Shown: positions 36,488 to 45,066, counted from the first letter of the stretch. The stretch: 64,000 nucleotides of DNA from Kiritimatiellia bacterium (GCA_030745755.1 JASLOA010000057.1:62001-126000), one strand, 5' to 3'. The notes: generated by a model not told the origin, from the sequence alone. Numbers and translations are program-made.

Positions 36488-36776
36488 CTTCCAGGTAGCG
36501 GATCTGTTTCTTCAGCTGCGATAGGGATTTCCTGTACTTGGCTCGCAGGTTCTTGGCCTCTTCGTATTGATGAAGCACCTTGTCGGGCACGGCCTTGCCT
36601 TTGTACTCAGACTTGAACTTCCCTTTCTCCCGGTAGACCAGGTAGTAGTACTCGTGCCCCTTGATATTTCGTTTGACCAGACTACCCCTGGGGAGCGCAG
36701 AGAGTTCCTGCTCGTAACGCTCCTTCATACGACGCGAGTTATCCAGTTCTTCTCTGAGTATGCTCTTGATCACCAT
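36459..36776 (-). CDS. Small partner of the nucleotidyltransferase
   Basis: 105 residues, mostly charged helix. The middle reads LPRGSLVKRNIKGHEYYYLV then YREKGKFKSEYKGKAV, a beta-hairpin motif of small proteins found before GSU2403-type nucleotidyltransferases; the C-terminus is coiled coil (YRKSLSQLKKQIRYLEGVL). The start is close to the operator array at 36792-36887, which suggests the module represses itself. Antitoxin role is an inference. Confidence 0.65.
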   Translation of the reverse strand: MVIKSILREELDNSRRMKERYEQELSALPRGSLVKRNIKGHEYYYLVYREKGKFKSEYKGKAVPDKVLHQYEEAKNLRAKYRKSLSQLKKQIRYLEGVLRGKEEI

Positions 36777-36791
36777 TTGAGTACCGTGTCA

Positions 36792-36887
36792 GTTACTATA
36801 CAACATCGGGAAAAGTATGACGCGTATAGTAACTGTGTGTCAAGGGTTACTATACAACTGCGCAAACAGTTGCGAGTGTATAGTAAC
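36792..36887 (-). promoter_or_regulatory. Tandem operator array: two 42-bp inverted-repeat units on a 54-bp period
   Basis: GTTACTATAC at 36792-36801 and its inverse GTATAGTAAC at 36824-36833 form unit 1. The same 10-mers at 36846-36855 and 36878-36887 form unit 2. Within each unit the half-sites are 32 bp apart, and the units repeat every 54 bp, with the loops not conserved. The array starts 16 bp before the ATG of the small gene. Conserved half-sites with diverged spacers indicate protein binding, probably autorepression. Confidence 0.75.
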
Positions 36888-37000
36888 AGGGCCTGGCGGG
36901 ATAGAAGGAGTAGGGCGTGTCCCTGTCCGGGTGCTGATGGTTGCGACTTGCAGGGGGCGCGCGGTTGCTGGCAGGGATGGTCTGGTATCATGCTATCTTG

Positions 37001-37145
37001 ACGGCGTGTTGCCCAAATCGAGAAGCGCCTTCGGCGAGATGCTTCGGCAAGCTCAGCATGACAGTTCTCCAAGGAATGTGACTATCCCAAGAGTGTCATC
37101 CCGAGCGAAGTCGAGGGATCTGCTTTTGGGCAACACGCCGTTGAA
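37001..37145. repeat. Dispersed palindromic-ended repeat, copy B
   Basis: ACGGCGTGTTGCCCAAATCG at 37001 and its inverted end TTTTGGGCAACACGCCGTT ending at 37142; interior GTCATCCCGAGCGAAGTCGA. About 142 bp, the same length as copy A. Confidence 0.85.
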
Positions 37146-37184
37146 ATCAGACCATCTGTGAAGACGTCATGGATCTCAGCTCGT

Positions 37185-37781
37185 TCAATTCAACGGACGG
37201 CGCATCATGCATAGTGGCATCTTTGGCAGCGGGATTTCCTTCTCCACCTCGAAGCCTTCGCTCAGGTAGAACCCGGCGGCGGGTGTGTGCTTGGGGGCTT
37301 CGAGGACTATGGAGGCGTAACCCCGGTCACGGGCGAAGTCGAAGAGGTGGCGTAGCATGGTGCGCCCCAGGCCTTGCCCCTGGTAGTCGGTGCGCGTGCC
37401 CAACAACATCAGTTCCAGCCGTCGCTCATCGCCTTCGCGCTTCTCGGACATCACGCGCGCCATCGTGCGACACATCCGCAAGCCGACGACTCTGACCATA
37501 CGCCACAGGAATCTTGCCAGGGCCAGGCCGCCCGGCTCGTAGCCGTCGGCGAACACGAATGCCACACAGGCCAGTTCACCATCGCGTGAGAGTCCAAGGA
37601 GTGCCGCATCGGGTGCGTCAGCAAACGCGTCGAGGATGGCGACGACCATTAGATGCGACCGTCGACCAGTGGGATCAGGCGGCAACATGGGATGGTCACG
37701 GAACGCGGCGGCCAGAACATTGGCAGCCTCACCGCGTCGCGACTGGTCCAGGGCTTCGACTCGATCCGCGTGTCTGTCCAT
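37185..37781 (-). CDS. GNAT-family acetyltransferase
   Basis: 198 residues with AGGAGG ten bases before the ATG. The acetyl-CoA-binding motif A is LLGTRTDYQGQGLGRTMLRH (Q-x-x-G-x-G), followed by VLEAPKHTPAAGFYLSEGFE, the usual beta6-beta7 end. The N-terminus is AAAFRDHPML, seen in the branch of small-molecule N-acetyltransferases. Substrate unknown. Monocistronic. Confidence 0.85.
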   Translation of the reverse strand: MDRHADRVEALDQSRRGEAANVLAAAFRDHPMLPPDPTGRRSHLMVVAILDAFADAPDAALLGLSRDGELACVAFVFADGYEPGGLALARFLWRMVRVVGLRMCRTMARVMSEKREGDERRLELMLLGTRTDYQGQGLGRTMLRHLFDFARDRGYASIVLEAPKHTPAAGFYLSEGFEVEKEIPLPKMPLCMMRRPLN

Positions 37782-37921
37782 GAAGCAGCATCCTCCTGGT
37801 CAACTCAGTCTTCATAATCACCTTACAGGTCGACGGCCTGAACGTCTACAGGATTGAACGGGATGAGGATGGGGTGGTGGGCTACCAACGTACGGACCTG
37901 CAGTCGTGCGCGGATTTCGGG

Positions 37922-38863
37922 CTAGAAGGCTATGGTGGCGCCGGCGGAGATCATGTGGGCGGGTAGGCGCTGTTCGCCTTTGACGTCGGCAGCGAGGAGT
38001 ACCTGGTCGGCCAGTGTCAGGGCGAACCGGTCGTTGATGTTCCAGCGGACGTAGGGGATAAGGTGGGTGGTCGAGCTGCCCGTGTTGTCGATCGTGCCGC
38101 CGTCACGGGAAGATTGGGCGACGGTAACTCGCGACAGCGTGCCGCCCACCTCGAAGGCGTCAAGCCGGGCCTGGACCCCCGCCGATGCGTCGAAGCGGTT
38201 GCCCCACCGGTAGCCGGCACGCGTATCTTCAGCTTCGAGCCGGATGCCGCCGGCGATGAAGAGGGTATACGTGTCGGAGAGCTGGCGGGAAACCAATGCC
38301 CGGACGCCGGGTGATGTCGCGCCACGCCCGGGTTGCAGGGACGGATCGACGCGGTCGCCGTCGGCGTTGCGCAGGTCGTCATCGGCGAGGCCGAGCAACA
38401 GCGAGAACGTAACGGCCATGAGGTTGCGCTTGTGACAGAAGATGCCGCTGACACTGAACTCGGGGTCGCCGAGCTCGGTGTAGGATACGGACTCGGATCC
38501 GCTCGCCGACAGGTGGCGGACGGGGACAGATAGCTGCAGGGCCAGTCCTGGGCTGGGGCGCCATAGCCCGCCGAGCACGACCTGCGTCTCCTTACTCCTG
38601 GCCGGCTGTGGCACTGCGTTGGTCGAGACCACGGGGCGGCCCTCGGTGCGGTGATCAAGTGCCTGGTGAACGAACAGCGACAGCGTTGCGCGGTCCGAGG
38701 AGGCGACATCCCCTTGAAGACCGGTCAGGGCCGAAAGCGAGGTGCCGACCGACACGCCCGTACTGGGTTGCGGGCCGGCGCAGCAGGCGCATTGCGCAGC
38801 AGCATGGTCCGAGGCCAGGCAAAGCAGCGTTACTCCCAGGATGGCGACACGGAAGGCGTTCAT
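37922..38863 (-). CDS. Outer-membrane beta-barrel protein with an N-terminal Cys motif
   Basis: 313 residues with a signal peptide (MNAFRVAILGVTLLCLASDH) and mature start AQCACCAGP. The body alternates polar and hydrophobic residues in barrel strands (VVLGGLWRPSPGLALQLSVP, FIAGGIRLEAE) and ends with Phe, a BAM-type signal. The CxCC motif after cleavage suggests lipidation is absent but metal binding is possible. It is divergent from another outer-membrane protein gene. The direct repeat CTTTGGCTCC lies twice, 21 bp apart, at its start. Confidence 0.72.
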   Translation of the reverse strand: MNAFRVAILGVTLLCLASDHAAAQCACCAGPQPSTGVSVGTSLSALTGLQGDVASSDRATLSLFVHQALDHRTEGRPVVSTNAVPQPARSKETQVVLGGLWRPSPGLALQLSVPVRHLSASGSESVSYTELGDPEFSVSGIFCHKRNLMAVTFSLLLGLADDDLRNADGDRVDPSLQPGRGATSPGVRALVSRQLSDTYTLFIAGGIRLEAEDTRAGYRWGNRFDASAGVQARLDAFEVGGTLSRVTVAQSSRDGGTIDNTGSSTTHLIPYVRWNINDRFALTLADQVLLAADVKGEQRLPAHMISAGATIAF

Positions 38864-39063
38864 GGAGCCAAAGTACTGCTCGTCGGAGCCAAAGTCGAGC
38901 AGCGAGGGGGAGCAGGGGTAGATCGGCTATGGACGCGAGCATGCCCTGTTACGGGTTGAGGTGAACGGCCTTGACCCGCTGTAGTGGATGGCTTAGAGTG
39001 CCTGGAATCGAGATGAAACGCGGCCTTTCTTCCACTCCTGATGCCACTGGCCTCTTTCGGATC

Positions 39064-39076
39064 GGGAACGGTTCCC
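39064..39076. promoter_or_regulatory. Palindrome in the divergent region between two outer-membrane genes
   Basis: GGGAACGGTTCCC is a perfect palindrome apart from its centre, followed at 39080-39096 by a weaker inverted repeat (CCTCA..TGAGG). The 278-bp divergent region holds no gene. It is a candidate operator for the porin at 39142. Confidence 0.35.
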
Positions 39077-39141
39077 TCTCCTCATATTCATGAGGGCCGC
39101 AGCCAGGGACCATCAGCGATCACATAAGGGAGATTACTCAC

Positions 39142-40353
39142 ATGCATGTAGACCATTTGTCTCCGGCCGCTGTGGCCATACTTCTCTGTTCCACCTTCGG
39201 CACGTTGGCCGAAGAGGGCGCCGCGCCACATTCCTCCGAGGCACCCGAGCCCGATCTGCCGACGATCAGCGCGGTCGTCGATATCCAGGCGACATCGACC
39301 GATATGGATAACGATCCGAACGACAACAAGGTCCGTATCAGGGAGGCCGAGATTGGCGCCCAGGGCTATCTCGATCCATCCGTGCGCGGCAACCTGATTG
39401 TCGCCCTCGAGCAGGAGTATGCGGTGGACGGGTCCACGGAAACGGATGTCCATATCGAGGAGGCCTATGTGTCGCTGCTCGACCTTCCGGGAGGCCTATA
39501 CTCCCACATCGGCCGCAAACTGATGGGGTTCGGTCGTCTCACCCCGGTCCATCGCCACCACTGGGCTGTCGCGGACATGCCGCTGGCGCTGGGCAACTTC
39601 TTCGGTGAACACCCCTGGCTGGATGACGGTGTAGAGATCGGCTACCTGGTTCCGAATCCGTTCGGCATCTACCTCAAGCTGTCGGCCGGGGCCTGGAATG
39701 GGAGCGCGTTGGGGCATGTCCATGCCCACGAAGAGGAAGATCACGACGAACACGAAGAAGACGTTGTGCATGAAGATGACGATCACGAAGAGGACCATGA
39801 GGGACAACACGGCGATGCGATCGATTGGGATGGGCATGTCTTCACCGGTCGGGTCTTCGCCGACCTGCCGCTGTCCGACAGCCTGAACGCGCAGCTTGGC
39901 TACAGTGTCGCAGGCGACGAGGGGGAGAATGTGCTCCACGGCGCGGATCTTGTACTCAGGTTGCGGTGCCCGGAAACCGATCGCCTGGTGAAGTGGCACA
40001 CGGAGTGCTTCGCCTTCGAGGGCGAGGACAGTTCACCGTACGGGCTCTTCTCGCTGCTGCAGGTTACGCTCGACGAGCAGTGGGCCGTCGGCGGGCGTTA
40101 CGATTGGACCGAGCTGCTTCACGATGACGGGGAGGATACGTGGGCCGGAACAGGCTTTGTGTCGTACCACCTGACCCACACGACCTATGTCAGGGGGCAG
40201 TACCAGCACAGGGAGCACGCGGACGGGGAGACCGAGCACACTGTCACCGCGCAGCTCGTATGGGGCATCGGCCCGCATCACGAGCTGCCCTCGCCCGCGA
40301 CTACGCCCTCGCCACGCCAGCATGACGCCTGTCACGACGCGTGCCATCACTGA
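39142..40353 (+). CDS. Porin-like outer-membrane protein with a metal-binding His/acid loop
   Basis: 403 residues with AAGGGAG before the ATG. An N-terminal signal region is followed by porin strands (VRIREAEIGAQGYLDPSVRG, IEEAYVSLLDLPGGLYSHIG). Near 192-225 lies a loop of alternating His, Asp and Glu (HAHEEEDHDEHEED and on). The C-terminus ends HDACHDACHH. Proteins of this type have been tied to zinc limitation in other Gram-negatives. Metal uptake or sensing is inferred from composition. No TonB plug domain is seen. Confidence 0.72.
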   Translation: MHVDHLSPAAVAILLCSTFGTLAEEGAAPHSSEAPEPDLPTISAVVDIQATSTDMDNDPNDNKVRIREAEIGAQGYLDPSVRGNLIVALEQEYAVDGSTETDVHIEEAYVSLLDLPGGLYSHIGRKLMGFGRLTPVHRHHWAVADMPLALGNFFGEHPWLDDGVEIGYLVPNPFGIYLKLSAGAWNGSALGHVHAHEEEDHDEHEEDVVHEDDDHEEDHEGQHGDAIDWDGHVFTGRVFADLPLSDSLNAQLGYSVAGDEGENVLHGADLVLRLRCPETDRLVKWHTECFAFEGEDSSPYGLFSLLQVTLDEQWAVGGRYDWTELLHDDGEDTWAGTGFVSYHLTHTTYVRGQYQHREHADGETEHTVTAQLVWGIGPHHELPSPATTPSPRQHDACHDACHH

Positions 40354-40396
40354 CGCGACGGGCGGGGTCATATGCCGATGGCCGCTTGAGCGTAAA

Positions 40397-41359
40397 AGAC
40401 GGTCCCCGTCTGTAAGCCATTCACCTTGAATGTATTAAGCCAATCTTTGGGGGCAGCACATGCCTTAGAGCCCTCTTTCTGGGGGTGATTTGGCGTTGTA
40501 AGGGGCTTGGGCTTCGCGAATCGTCCACACCTTGTCGTGTTCGGCCGTCAGTTGGCGGAGATCGAAAGTCCAGCGATGCCTATACTCCTCTTTCCTCGCC
40601 CTGACAAACTCCTCTGAGCCCACTGCCAGGGAGTCGGTCCAGTAGCTCTCGCGCTGGAGACGTTCTGTTTCCGTGCGCTCTTCGATCGCCTCCGTGTAGT
40701 AGCGCCTCAATTGCTCCTCGCCGCTGACATCCAAGCTCTGCAGCAGGCGCTCGACATCAAGAATCCTGTATCGTTTGCGTGAGCCGACGAGTTCATCGTG
40801 ACCACACCATTTCCACTCCCGTGGATGTGCCACCACACCGGCGCGCACCATATTCAGATCTATATACGTCAGGCAGTTCAGGAGGTGGCGGCCATCCTCC
40901 ACAATGGTGCACTGGTACGGATGTTGCCACATCGACCCCGTGCGCCTCTTCCGCAGATTGTACCTTTTGGCCGTCGCCCCGGAGGCCAAGTGCATCAAGC
41001 AGCTGACATCCTCCACACTGTCTACATGTGCAAGGACATGGACGTGGTTGCCAGTGATGCAGAAGCCATAGACAGAGACACCGTGCCGCAGCACGCCTTG
41101 TCGGAGCCATTCGCGGTAGACATCGCGATCCTTTGCCAGGCGAAGAAGGAACTCCCGGTCATGACACCGTTGGGTCAGGTGATACGTGTAACCTTTCAGC
41201 AGATAGTCAGATGCGCGTGGCATCGTGATAGGTTAGCAGCCACTCTCGCCCTCTTAAAGCCCCAAACACCCCCCTAGAAAGTGGATCTAAGCAGCATATT
41301 CGGGGGCGCATTATGGCGTTACAAGCTACCCCACAGAGAGTTACAGACGGGGACCGTCT
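40397..41359. mobile_element. RAYT/IS200-like transposon (type A) with hairpin ends
   Basis: 963 bp. The left end is a hairpin AGACGGTCCCCGTCT (40397-40411) and the right end the inverse AGACGGGGACCGTCT (41345-41359). Between them lies one transposase gene on the minus strand. Both ends recur, joined, in the 143-bp element at 43004-43146. Hairpin ends with a Y1 transposase fit REP-associated (RAYT) elements. Confidence 0.85.
40465..41223 (-). CDS. REP-associated tyrosine (Y1) transposase, RAYT family
   Basis: 252 residues. Family start MPRASDYLLKGYTYHLTQRC, then the HUH motif in GFCITGNHVHVLAHV, then CLTYIDLNMVRAGVV with the basic N-terminal HPREW motif downstream. The catalytic Tyr is probably in LLNCLTYIDLNMV or in the preceding QHPYQCTI segment. 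It acts on single-stranded hairpins at the element ends. Intact in length, hence possibly active. Confidence 0.9.
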   Translation of the reverse strand: MPRASDYLLKGYTYHLTQRCHDREFLLRLAKDRDVYREWLRQGVLRHGVSVYGFCITGNHVHVLAHVDSVEDVSCLMHLASGATAKRYNLRKRRTGSMWQHPYQCTIVEDGRHLLNCLTYIDLNMVRAGVVAHPREWKWCGHDELVGSRKRYRILDVERLLQSLDVSGEEQLRRYYTEAIEERTETERLQRESYWTDSLAVGSEEFVRARKEEYRHRWTFDLRQLTAEHDKVWTIREAQAPYNAKSPPERGL

Positions 41360-41846
41360 CCCTGTTCCCGATGCACTCGCCTCCGAGCGTGCCCTCACTC
41401 TCACCGCCCTCAAGCAGGCCGTGGAGATGTGGAACACCGAGAAACGCGAAGCCTACTTCGTCGGCGAAGCCGCCTACACCCATTGGCTGAAATGGCTGCG
41501 CGATGTCGAAGCAGGCACCGTCGAAGATCCCAAGTCCGGCATGCAGGGCAACGGCTGGTGCTACGACGTCCTCATCCATAGCCGCCGCATCGCCGGTCGC
41601 TGGCTCAACGAGAAGGCCGAGGTGCTCGGCGACGAAGCCGCCCCACACCTCCGCACCGCCGCCACCCACTACACCCAGCTCGCCGAGCTCTGCATCGAGG
41701 GCTACAAGTGCCCTTGGGATCTCACCCTCCCACCCGACCGCGTCGCCGACTGGACCAGCGCCATGCGCCAAACCCAGATCAGCCGCCTCGAAGCCGCCCG
41801 CACCCACGACCGAGCCGCCATCGAAGCCATCAGGCAAGCCCTGTAA
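41313..41846 (+). pseudogene. 5'-truncated gene fused to the transposon right end
   Basis: The first 15 or so codons are the right-end sequence of the RAYT element; native coding begins near 41366. Native features are TWRGs absent but EAYFVGEAAYTHWLKWLRDV, GMQGNGWCYDVLIHSRRIAG, CPWDLTLPPDRV, and WTSAMRQTQISRLEAARTHD. It is the C-terminal half of the family whose N-terminus survives in the ORF at 9765-9908. The element inserted into the gene and now supplies its start. Confidence 0.6.
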
Positions 41847-41882
41847 GCCTTCAGGTGTGGAGGTGACCAGAGGGGCGACGGC

Positions 41883-41966
41883 ATGCCGGAGGAACGGGCA
41901 CTGGTGCAAGCCGAGCTGAAAGCGCATGGGGAAGATTGGGAGTATCGAGCCGAGGTGAAGAAGAAC
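41883..41966 (+). pseudogene. Short copy of part of the gene at 50967
   Basis: 28 codons give PEERALVQAELKAHGEDWEY and RAEVKK, matching PDELALVETVLKAHGEDWEY and QAEVKK in the protein at 50967-51536. The DNA match covers about 85 bp. Nothing before or after it matches. A relic of a duplicated or recombined gene. Confidence 0.55.
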
Positions 41967-41987
41967 GTGACCCCCATGGCATTCTCG

Positions 41988-42875
41988 TCAGCTCTTGGTG
42001 GGTTTGTGCTGCGGGAAGAGGATGACCCTGGTGCCCGGGGGGATGGTTTTCCAGTCCTTGATCGCATTGCCCTGGAGGCGTTTGCCACTGGGGAAGACGT
42101 AGGTGACTTCGGGGCTCTTGTACTTGTCGCGCGCGATGTCCCAGGCGGAGCGCGAGGGAGAGATGATGTTGGCGTCGCTGGCGGCATACCGCTGGGCGGC
42201 CCTCTCCTGCTCCTGGGCGGAACCGTATAGCACCTTGGCGAGGTAGGGATCGGCGTTGACAAGCCGTCCGGCCTTGATGTCGGGATCATGTTTCTGTTGG
42301 CTGGTGAGGCCCAGTTTGACCCGTACCGACCACTTGGCGAAAAGCATGCCGCAGCGCTTGCGACCACGGTGCGCATGCTTGTGCCACTGGTTGGGTGCCC
42401 CGTAGGCAACCATCGAATGGGTAAGGACACGCGCGTCAGTGATCTTATAGATCCCCTGCAGCTCAGCCACCAGATCTTTCACGGCCGCATACTGCGCGGC
42501 CGTGATGTTCCTGTTGTGATAGCCGGCCACTTCGATGCCGATTGCGCTATCATCAATATTGGTACGTCCGTTCCACATGCTGCGACCGGCATGCAGGGCT
42601 ACCTTGTGGCGGTCGATGATGCGGAAGACCTTGCCGATTTCGTCGACGAAGTAATGGCACTCGCCCAGACGGCGCACCTTGGCCAGAGATCCCTTTCCGG
42701 GACCCTCCGTGGTGTGCAGAATGAGATAGTCTGTCCGCTGCCGCCGGGGCCGTTGCCCGTTCAGGGGACTGAAGTGATTGACGATGTTGAGCGCCTGCGC
42801 GCCGAGAACACACGTCAGCCAAACCGCTGCAGAGACGATTGTGAAGGGCAGGATTCTGAAGCCGGTTACATTCAT
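41988..42875 (-). CDS. N-acetylmuramoyl-L-alanine amidase, PGRP/AmiD type
   Basis: 295 residues from the ATG at 42875, which opens a signal-anchor (MNVTGFRILPFTIVSAAVWL). An open extension upstream comes from the repeat at 43004 and is not native. The amidase domain has YLILHTTEGPGKGSLAKVRR with a zinc His, KVALHAGRS, IGIEVAGYHNRN and LTHSMVAYG with the second His. The C-terminus is basic with SSPRs of unknown role. It cleaves the peptide from the glycan in peptidoglycan. Confidence 0.82.
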   Translation of the reverse strand: MNVTGFRILPFTIVSAAVWLTCVLGAQALNIVNHFSPLNGQRPRRQRTDYLILHTTEGPGKGSLAKVRRLGECHYFVDEIGKVFRIIDRHKVALHAGRSMWNGRTNIDDSAIGIEVAGYHNRNITAAQYAAVKDLVAELQGIYKITDARVLTHSMVAYGAPNQWHKHAHRGRKRCGMLFAKWSVRVKLGLTSQQKHDPDIKAGRLVNADPYLAKVLYGSAQEQERAAQRYAASDANIISPSRSAWDIARDKYKSPEVTYVFPSGKRLQGNAIKDWKTIPPGTRVILFPQHKPTKS

Positions 42876-43003
42876 GAACACTATGGTCCCCGTTGGAGAA
42901 TCGACAACATTGAGGCCGATATCCCCCTCACGCGCAAGAACTTTCTCCACACACCGGCTTTTCGGAAATACGGGTGTGCGTTCTCGTCCGCTTAGGAGGT
43001 AGA

Positions 43004-43146
43004 AGACGGTCCCCCGTCTGTAAGCCATTCACCTTGAATGTATTAAGCCAATCTTTGGGTCAGTACAGGGCGCGCGCGCCAGCATATTCGGGGCGCATTA
43101 TGGCGTTACAAGCTGCCCCGCAGAGAGTTACAGACGGGGACCGTCT
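43004..43146. mobile_element. 143-bp non-autonomous derivative of the RAYT transposon
   Basis: The left end (AGACGGTCCCCCGTCT, then about 50 bp as at 40397) and the right end (about 68 bp, ending AGACGGGGACCGTCT) of the type A element, joined with the transposase deleted. A MITE mobilisable by the 40465 transposase. It lies between the amidase start and a RelE-like toxin end. Confidence 0.85.
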
Positions 43147-43174
43147 CCCTGTCTCCCTGTCTGGTTCGATTCTT

Positions 43175-43432
43175 CTATCGGTAGACATCTCGACGATCAC
43201 CCACCTTGACCACGCAGACGATGAGTCTGTCGTCTTCGATGGAGTAGAGAATCCTGTAGTTGCCTTGCCGTAGGCGGTACCGGTCCTGGCCGGAGAGCTT
43301 CTTCGCCTGCGGGGGACGGGGATCTGACGCGAGGGCCCGGATTGCGGTGAGGATTCGTTTGACATCCTTCTTGGGGATCTTCTTGAGATCCTTGGATACC
43401 GACTGTTTGACGATGACCCTATATGGTTCCAT
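43175..43432 (-). CDS. RelE/ParE-family toxin
   Basis: 85 residues with the RelE fold pattern: VIVKQSVSKDLKKIPKKDVK, LSGQDRYRLRQGNYRILYSI and VVKVGDRRDVYR. The basic residues at the C-terminus match the mRNA-cleaving RelE branch. Overlaps the antitoxin stop by 14 bp, the standard antitoxin-first order. Confidence 0.9.
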   Translation of the reverse strand: MEPYRVIVKQSVSKDLKKIPKKDVKRILTAIRALASDPRPPQAKKLSGQDRYRLRQGNYRILYSIEDDRLIVCVVKVGDRRDVYR

Positions 43433-43652
43433 CGCGCTTCAGTCCTTTCACGAAGACCTCAAATTCGACGGCAGGTTCGTTTTTCCGTTCTTCAAACGCG
43501 GCGAGGTCGCTGGCGTCCTCGGCGAGTTCATCACGCACGGCGTCATTGACCAGCTGCGAAACGGACCGTGATGTTTCTACAGACTGAAGGCGGAGCGCCT
43601 TGTGAAGAACCGGGTCAAGATAGACTGTTGCTCGCTTTGTCAACGTGCTCAT
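43419..43652 (-). CDS. Ribbon-helix-helix antitoxin
   Basis: 77 residues from the ATG at 43652 (GGAGG upstream). The N-terminus is a ribbon-helix-helix: KRATVYLDPVLHKALRLQSV and SVSQLVNDAVRDEL. The acidic C-terminal half wraps the toxin. Probably represses its own promoter. Confidence 0.88.
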   Translation of the reverse strand: MSTLTKRATVYLDPVLHKALRLQSVETSRSVSQLVNDAVRDELAEDASDLAAFEERKNEPAVEFEVFVKGLKRDGTI

Positions 43653-44203
43653 GTTGCACCTCCATTGTTGAGGCCAGAATAGCACCACAACGCTACAGCG
43701 TCAAGACGTTGTTACTTGTGAATCGAACACCGGTATCAGGCGGCCTGATTTCGCTAATACAGGTTTCTTGCCCTTCTTTTGCTGATGGTGTGTCGCATTC
43801 TGTAACGACATCATCATCTTCGGGGCGAATCCAGCGTTATTGAGGGGCTCGACAAGGGAACAGCCCGGAGGGTTAGCCCGTGAGTTACGAATGGATGGAT
43901 TCTTGCGCTGTTGGGACCGGTTCGCGGCGCGCGCGGTGGCAAGCCGGCTACCCAGTAAACGTCCGAGGATGTGGTGAAGGCCAATGGCTAGCATGGTCTG
44001 CTATTTATCACTGTCTGCCCCCGCCGGTCTGCGGGCACCACTCTCCCAGAAGAAGGCTATGCCCGCAAAGACCAGGGCCAGGACAGCCGTTGCAGTTACA
44101 GACGGGGACCGTCTCCCTGTCCCGTCCGTAACAGAGGGAGTACTCTAAGCACCTTTAGAGAGCGTGGGGAAGATACTAGACGAAGGCAACTGCGGAAGGG
44201 CAA
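43653..44203. other. Decayed region with a duplicated gene tail and a solo transposon end
   Basis: No convincing gene. 44038-44093 is a 56-bp near copy (about three mismatches) of 45087-45142, the 3' end of the zinc-ribbon membrane protein gene. 44100-44114 is a solo type A right-end hairpin, AGACGGGGACCGTCT. Confidence 0.6.
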
Positions 44204-44356
44204 TCAGGGACGGGGTTGACACTTGGGGCAGACATGCGTGCTGCGCTGGCTGACGGTGAGGCGTTCGATCGGGGTGGCGCAGGCGGGGCAGGGGTGACCG
44301 GTGCGGCGGAAGACGTTGAGTTTCTCGCGGTTGGTGCCCCTTCGCCCCCACACGGA
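44204..44356 (-). pseudogene. Relic of an Fpg/Nei DNA glycosylase C-terminus
   Basis: 51 codons ending in TGA encode NREKLNVFRRTGHPCPACAT and then ERLTVSQRSTHVCPKCQ. This is the C4 zinc finger that ends formamidopyrimidine-DNA glycosylase and endonuclease VIII, with its PCP.CG.PI.R..V..R.T..CP.CQ pattern. The catalytic N-terminal domain is absent. A relic. Confidence 0.65.
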
Positions 44357-44463
44357 CCGGAACGTCGTCAGTCCTCGGCCGAGTGTTGTCCCTTCCAGGC
44401 TGTCTCCCTTGGGCCGCTACACCCTCGCCTCGTCAGCATGACGCCTGCCTGGGGCCAGAGGTC

Positions 44464-44838
44464 TCATGGGTTCATCAACTGGTCCAGGTTCTCGAACGGA
44501 TTTGAGACGGGTGGGGCGGCTTTGCCGAATGTGACGGGCTTGGAGCTTGTGGCGTCGCCGGCGTGTGATTCGTGTTCGTGGTCGTGGCAGTAGAGGCACA
44601 AGAGCATCCAGTTACTGCCGTCGTTGGGATTGTTGTGATAGTCGTGGTCGATGTGATGTACGGTCAGCTCGCGTAGACGCTTGCCGGAGAATTCGCGGCC
44701 GCAGCTCGCGCACACATGCGGAAGCAGCTTGAGTGCCCGGGCGCGGTAACCGGTCTGACGGATGTGCGCATCGCGCCGCAGCTCACGACGAAGCCGCTCT
44801 TTCCGTTCAGCATCCGACTCTGATGTTGGTTTCTTCAT
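44464..44838 (-). CDS. yajD: YajD-type HNH nuclease
   Basis: 124 residues. The N-terminal half is charged. The HNH core is VCASCGREFSGKRLRELTVH and HIDHDYHNNPNDGSNWMLLC, with LYCHDHEH completing the zinc/metal sites. The end is PPVSNPFENLDQLM. All features match E. coli YajD, and the length agrees. The target is unknown. Its terminal peptide also occurs at 2214-2273. Confidence 0.9.
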   Translation of the reverse strand: MKKPTSESDAERKERLRRELRRDAHIRQTGYRARALKLLPHVCASCGREFSGKRLRELTVHHIDHDYHNNPNDGSNWMLLCLYCHDHEHESHAGDATSSKPVTFGKAAPPVSNPFENLDQLMNP

Positions 44839-45066
44839 TCCCTGTCACCTTTGCATGTGAACGTCGGTTGAGGACGGCGAGAATGTGCAGCAGCATAGAG
44901 GGGATTGTGGGAATGCGGAAGTCAGAAGTCAGAGGTCGGGCGAACGCTGGCAATGACGGGGGGCTGTAAGCCGTACCGTCCAGTGGCCTTATTCACTCAC
45001 CCGAGCACAGTCATCAGCTACCTCCAATGGACAAAGGGGGAGGACTGACGGCAGCCAGGCCTGTCG

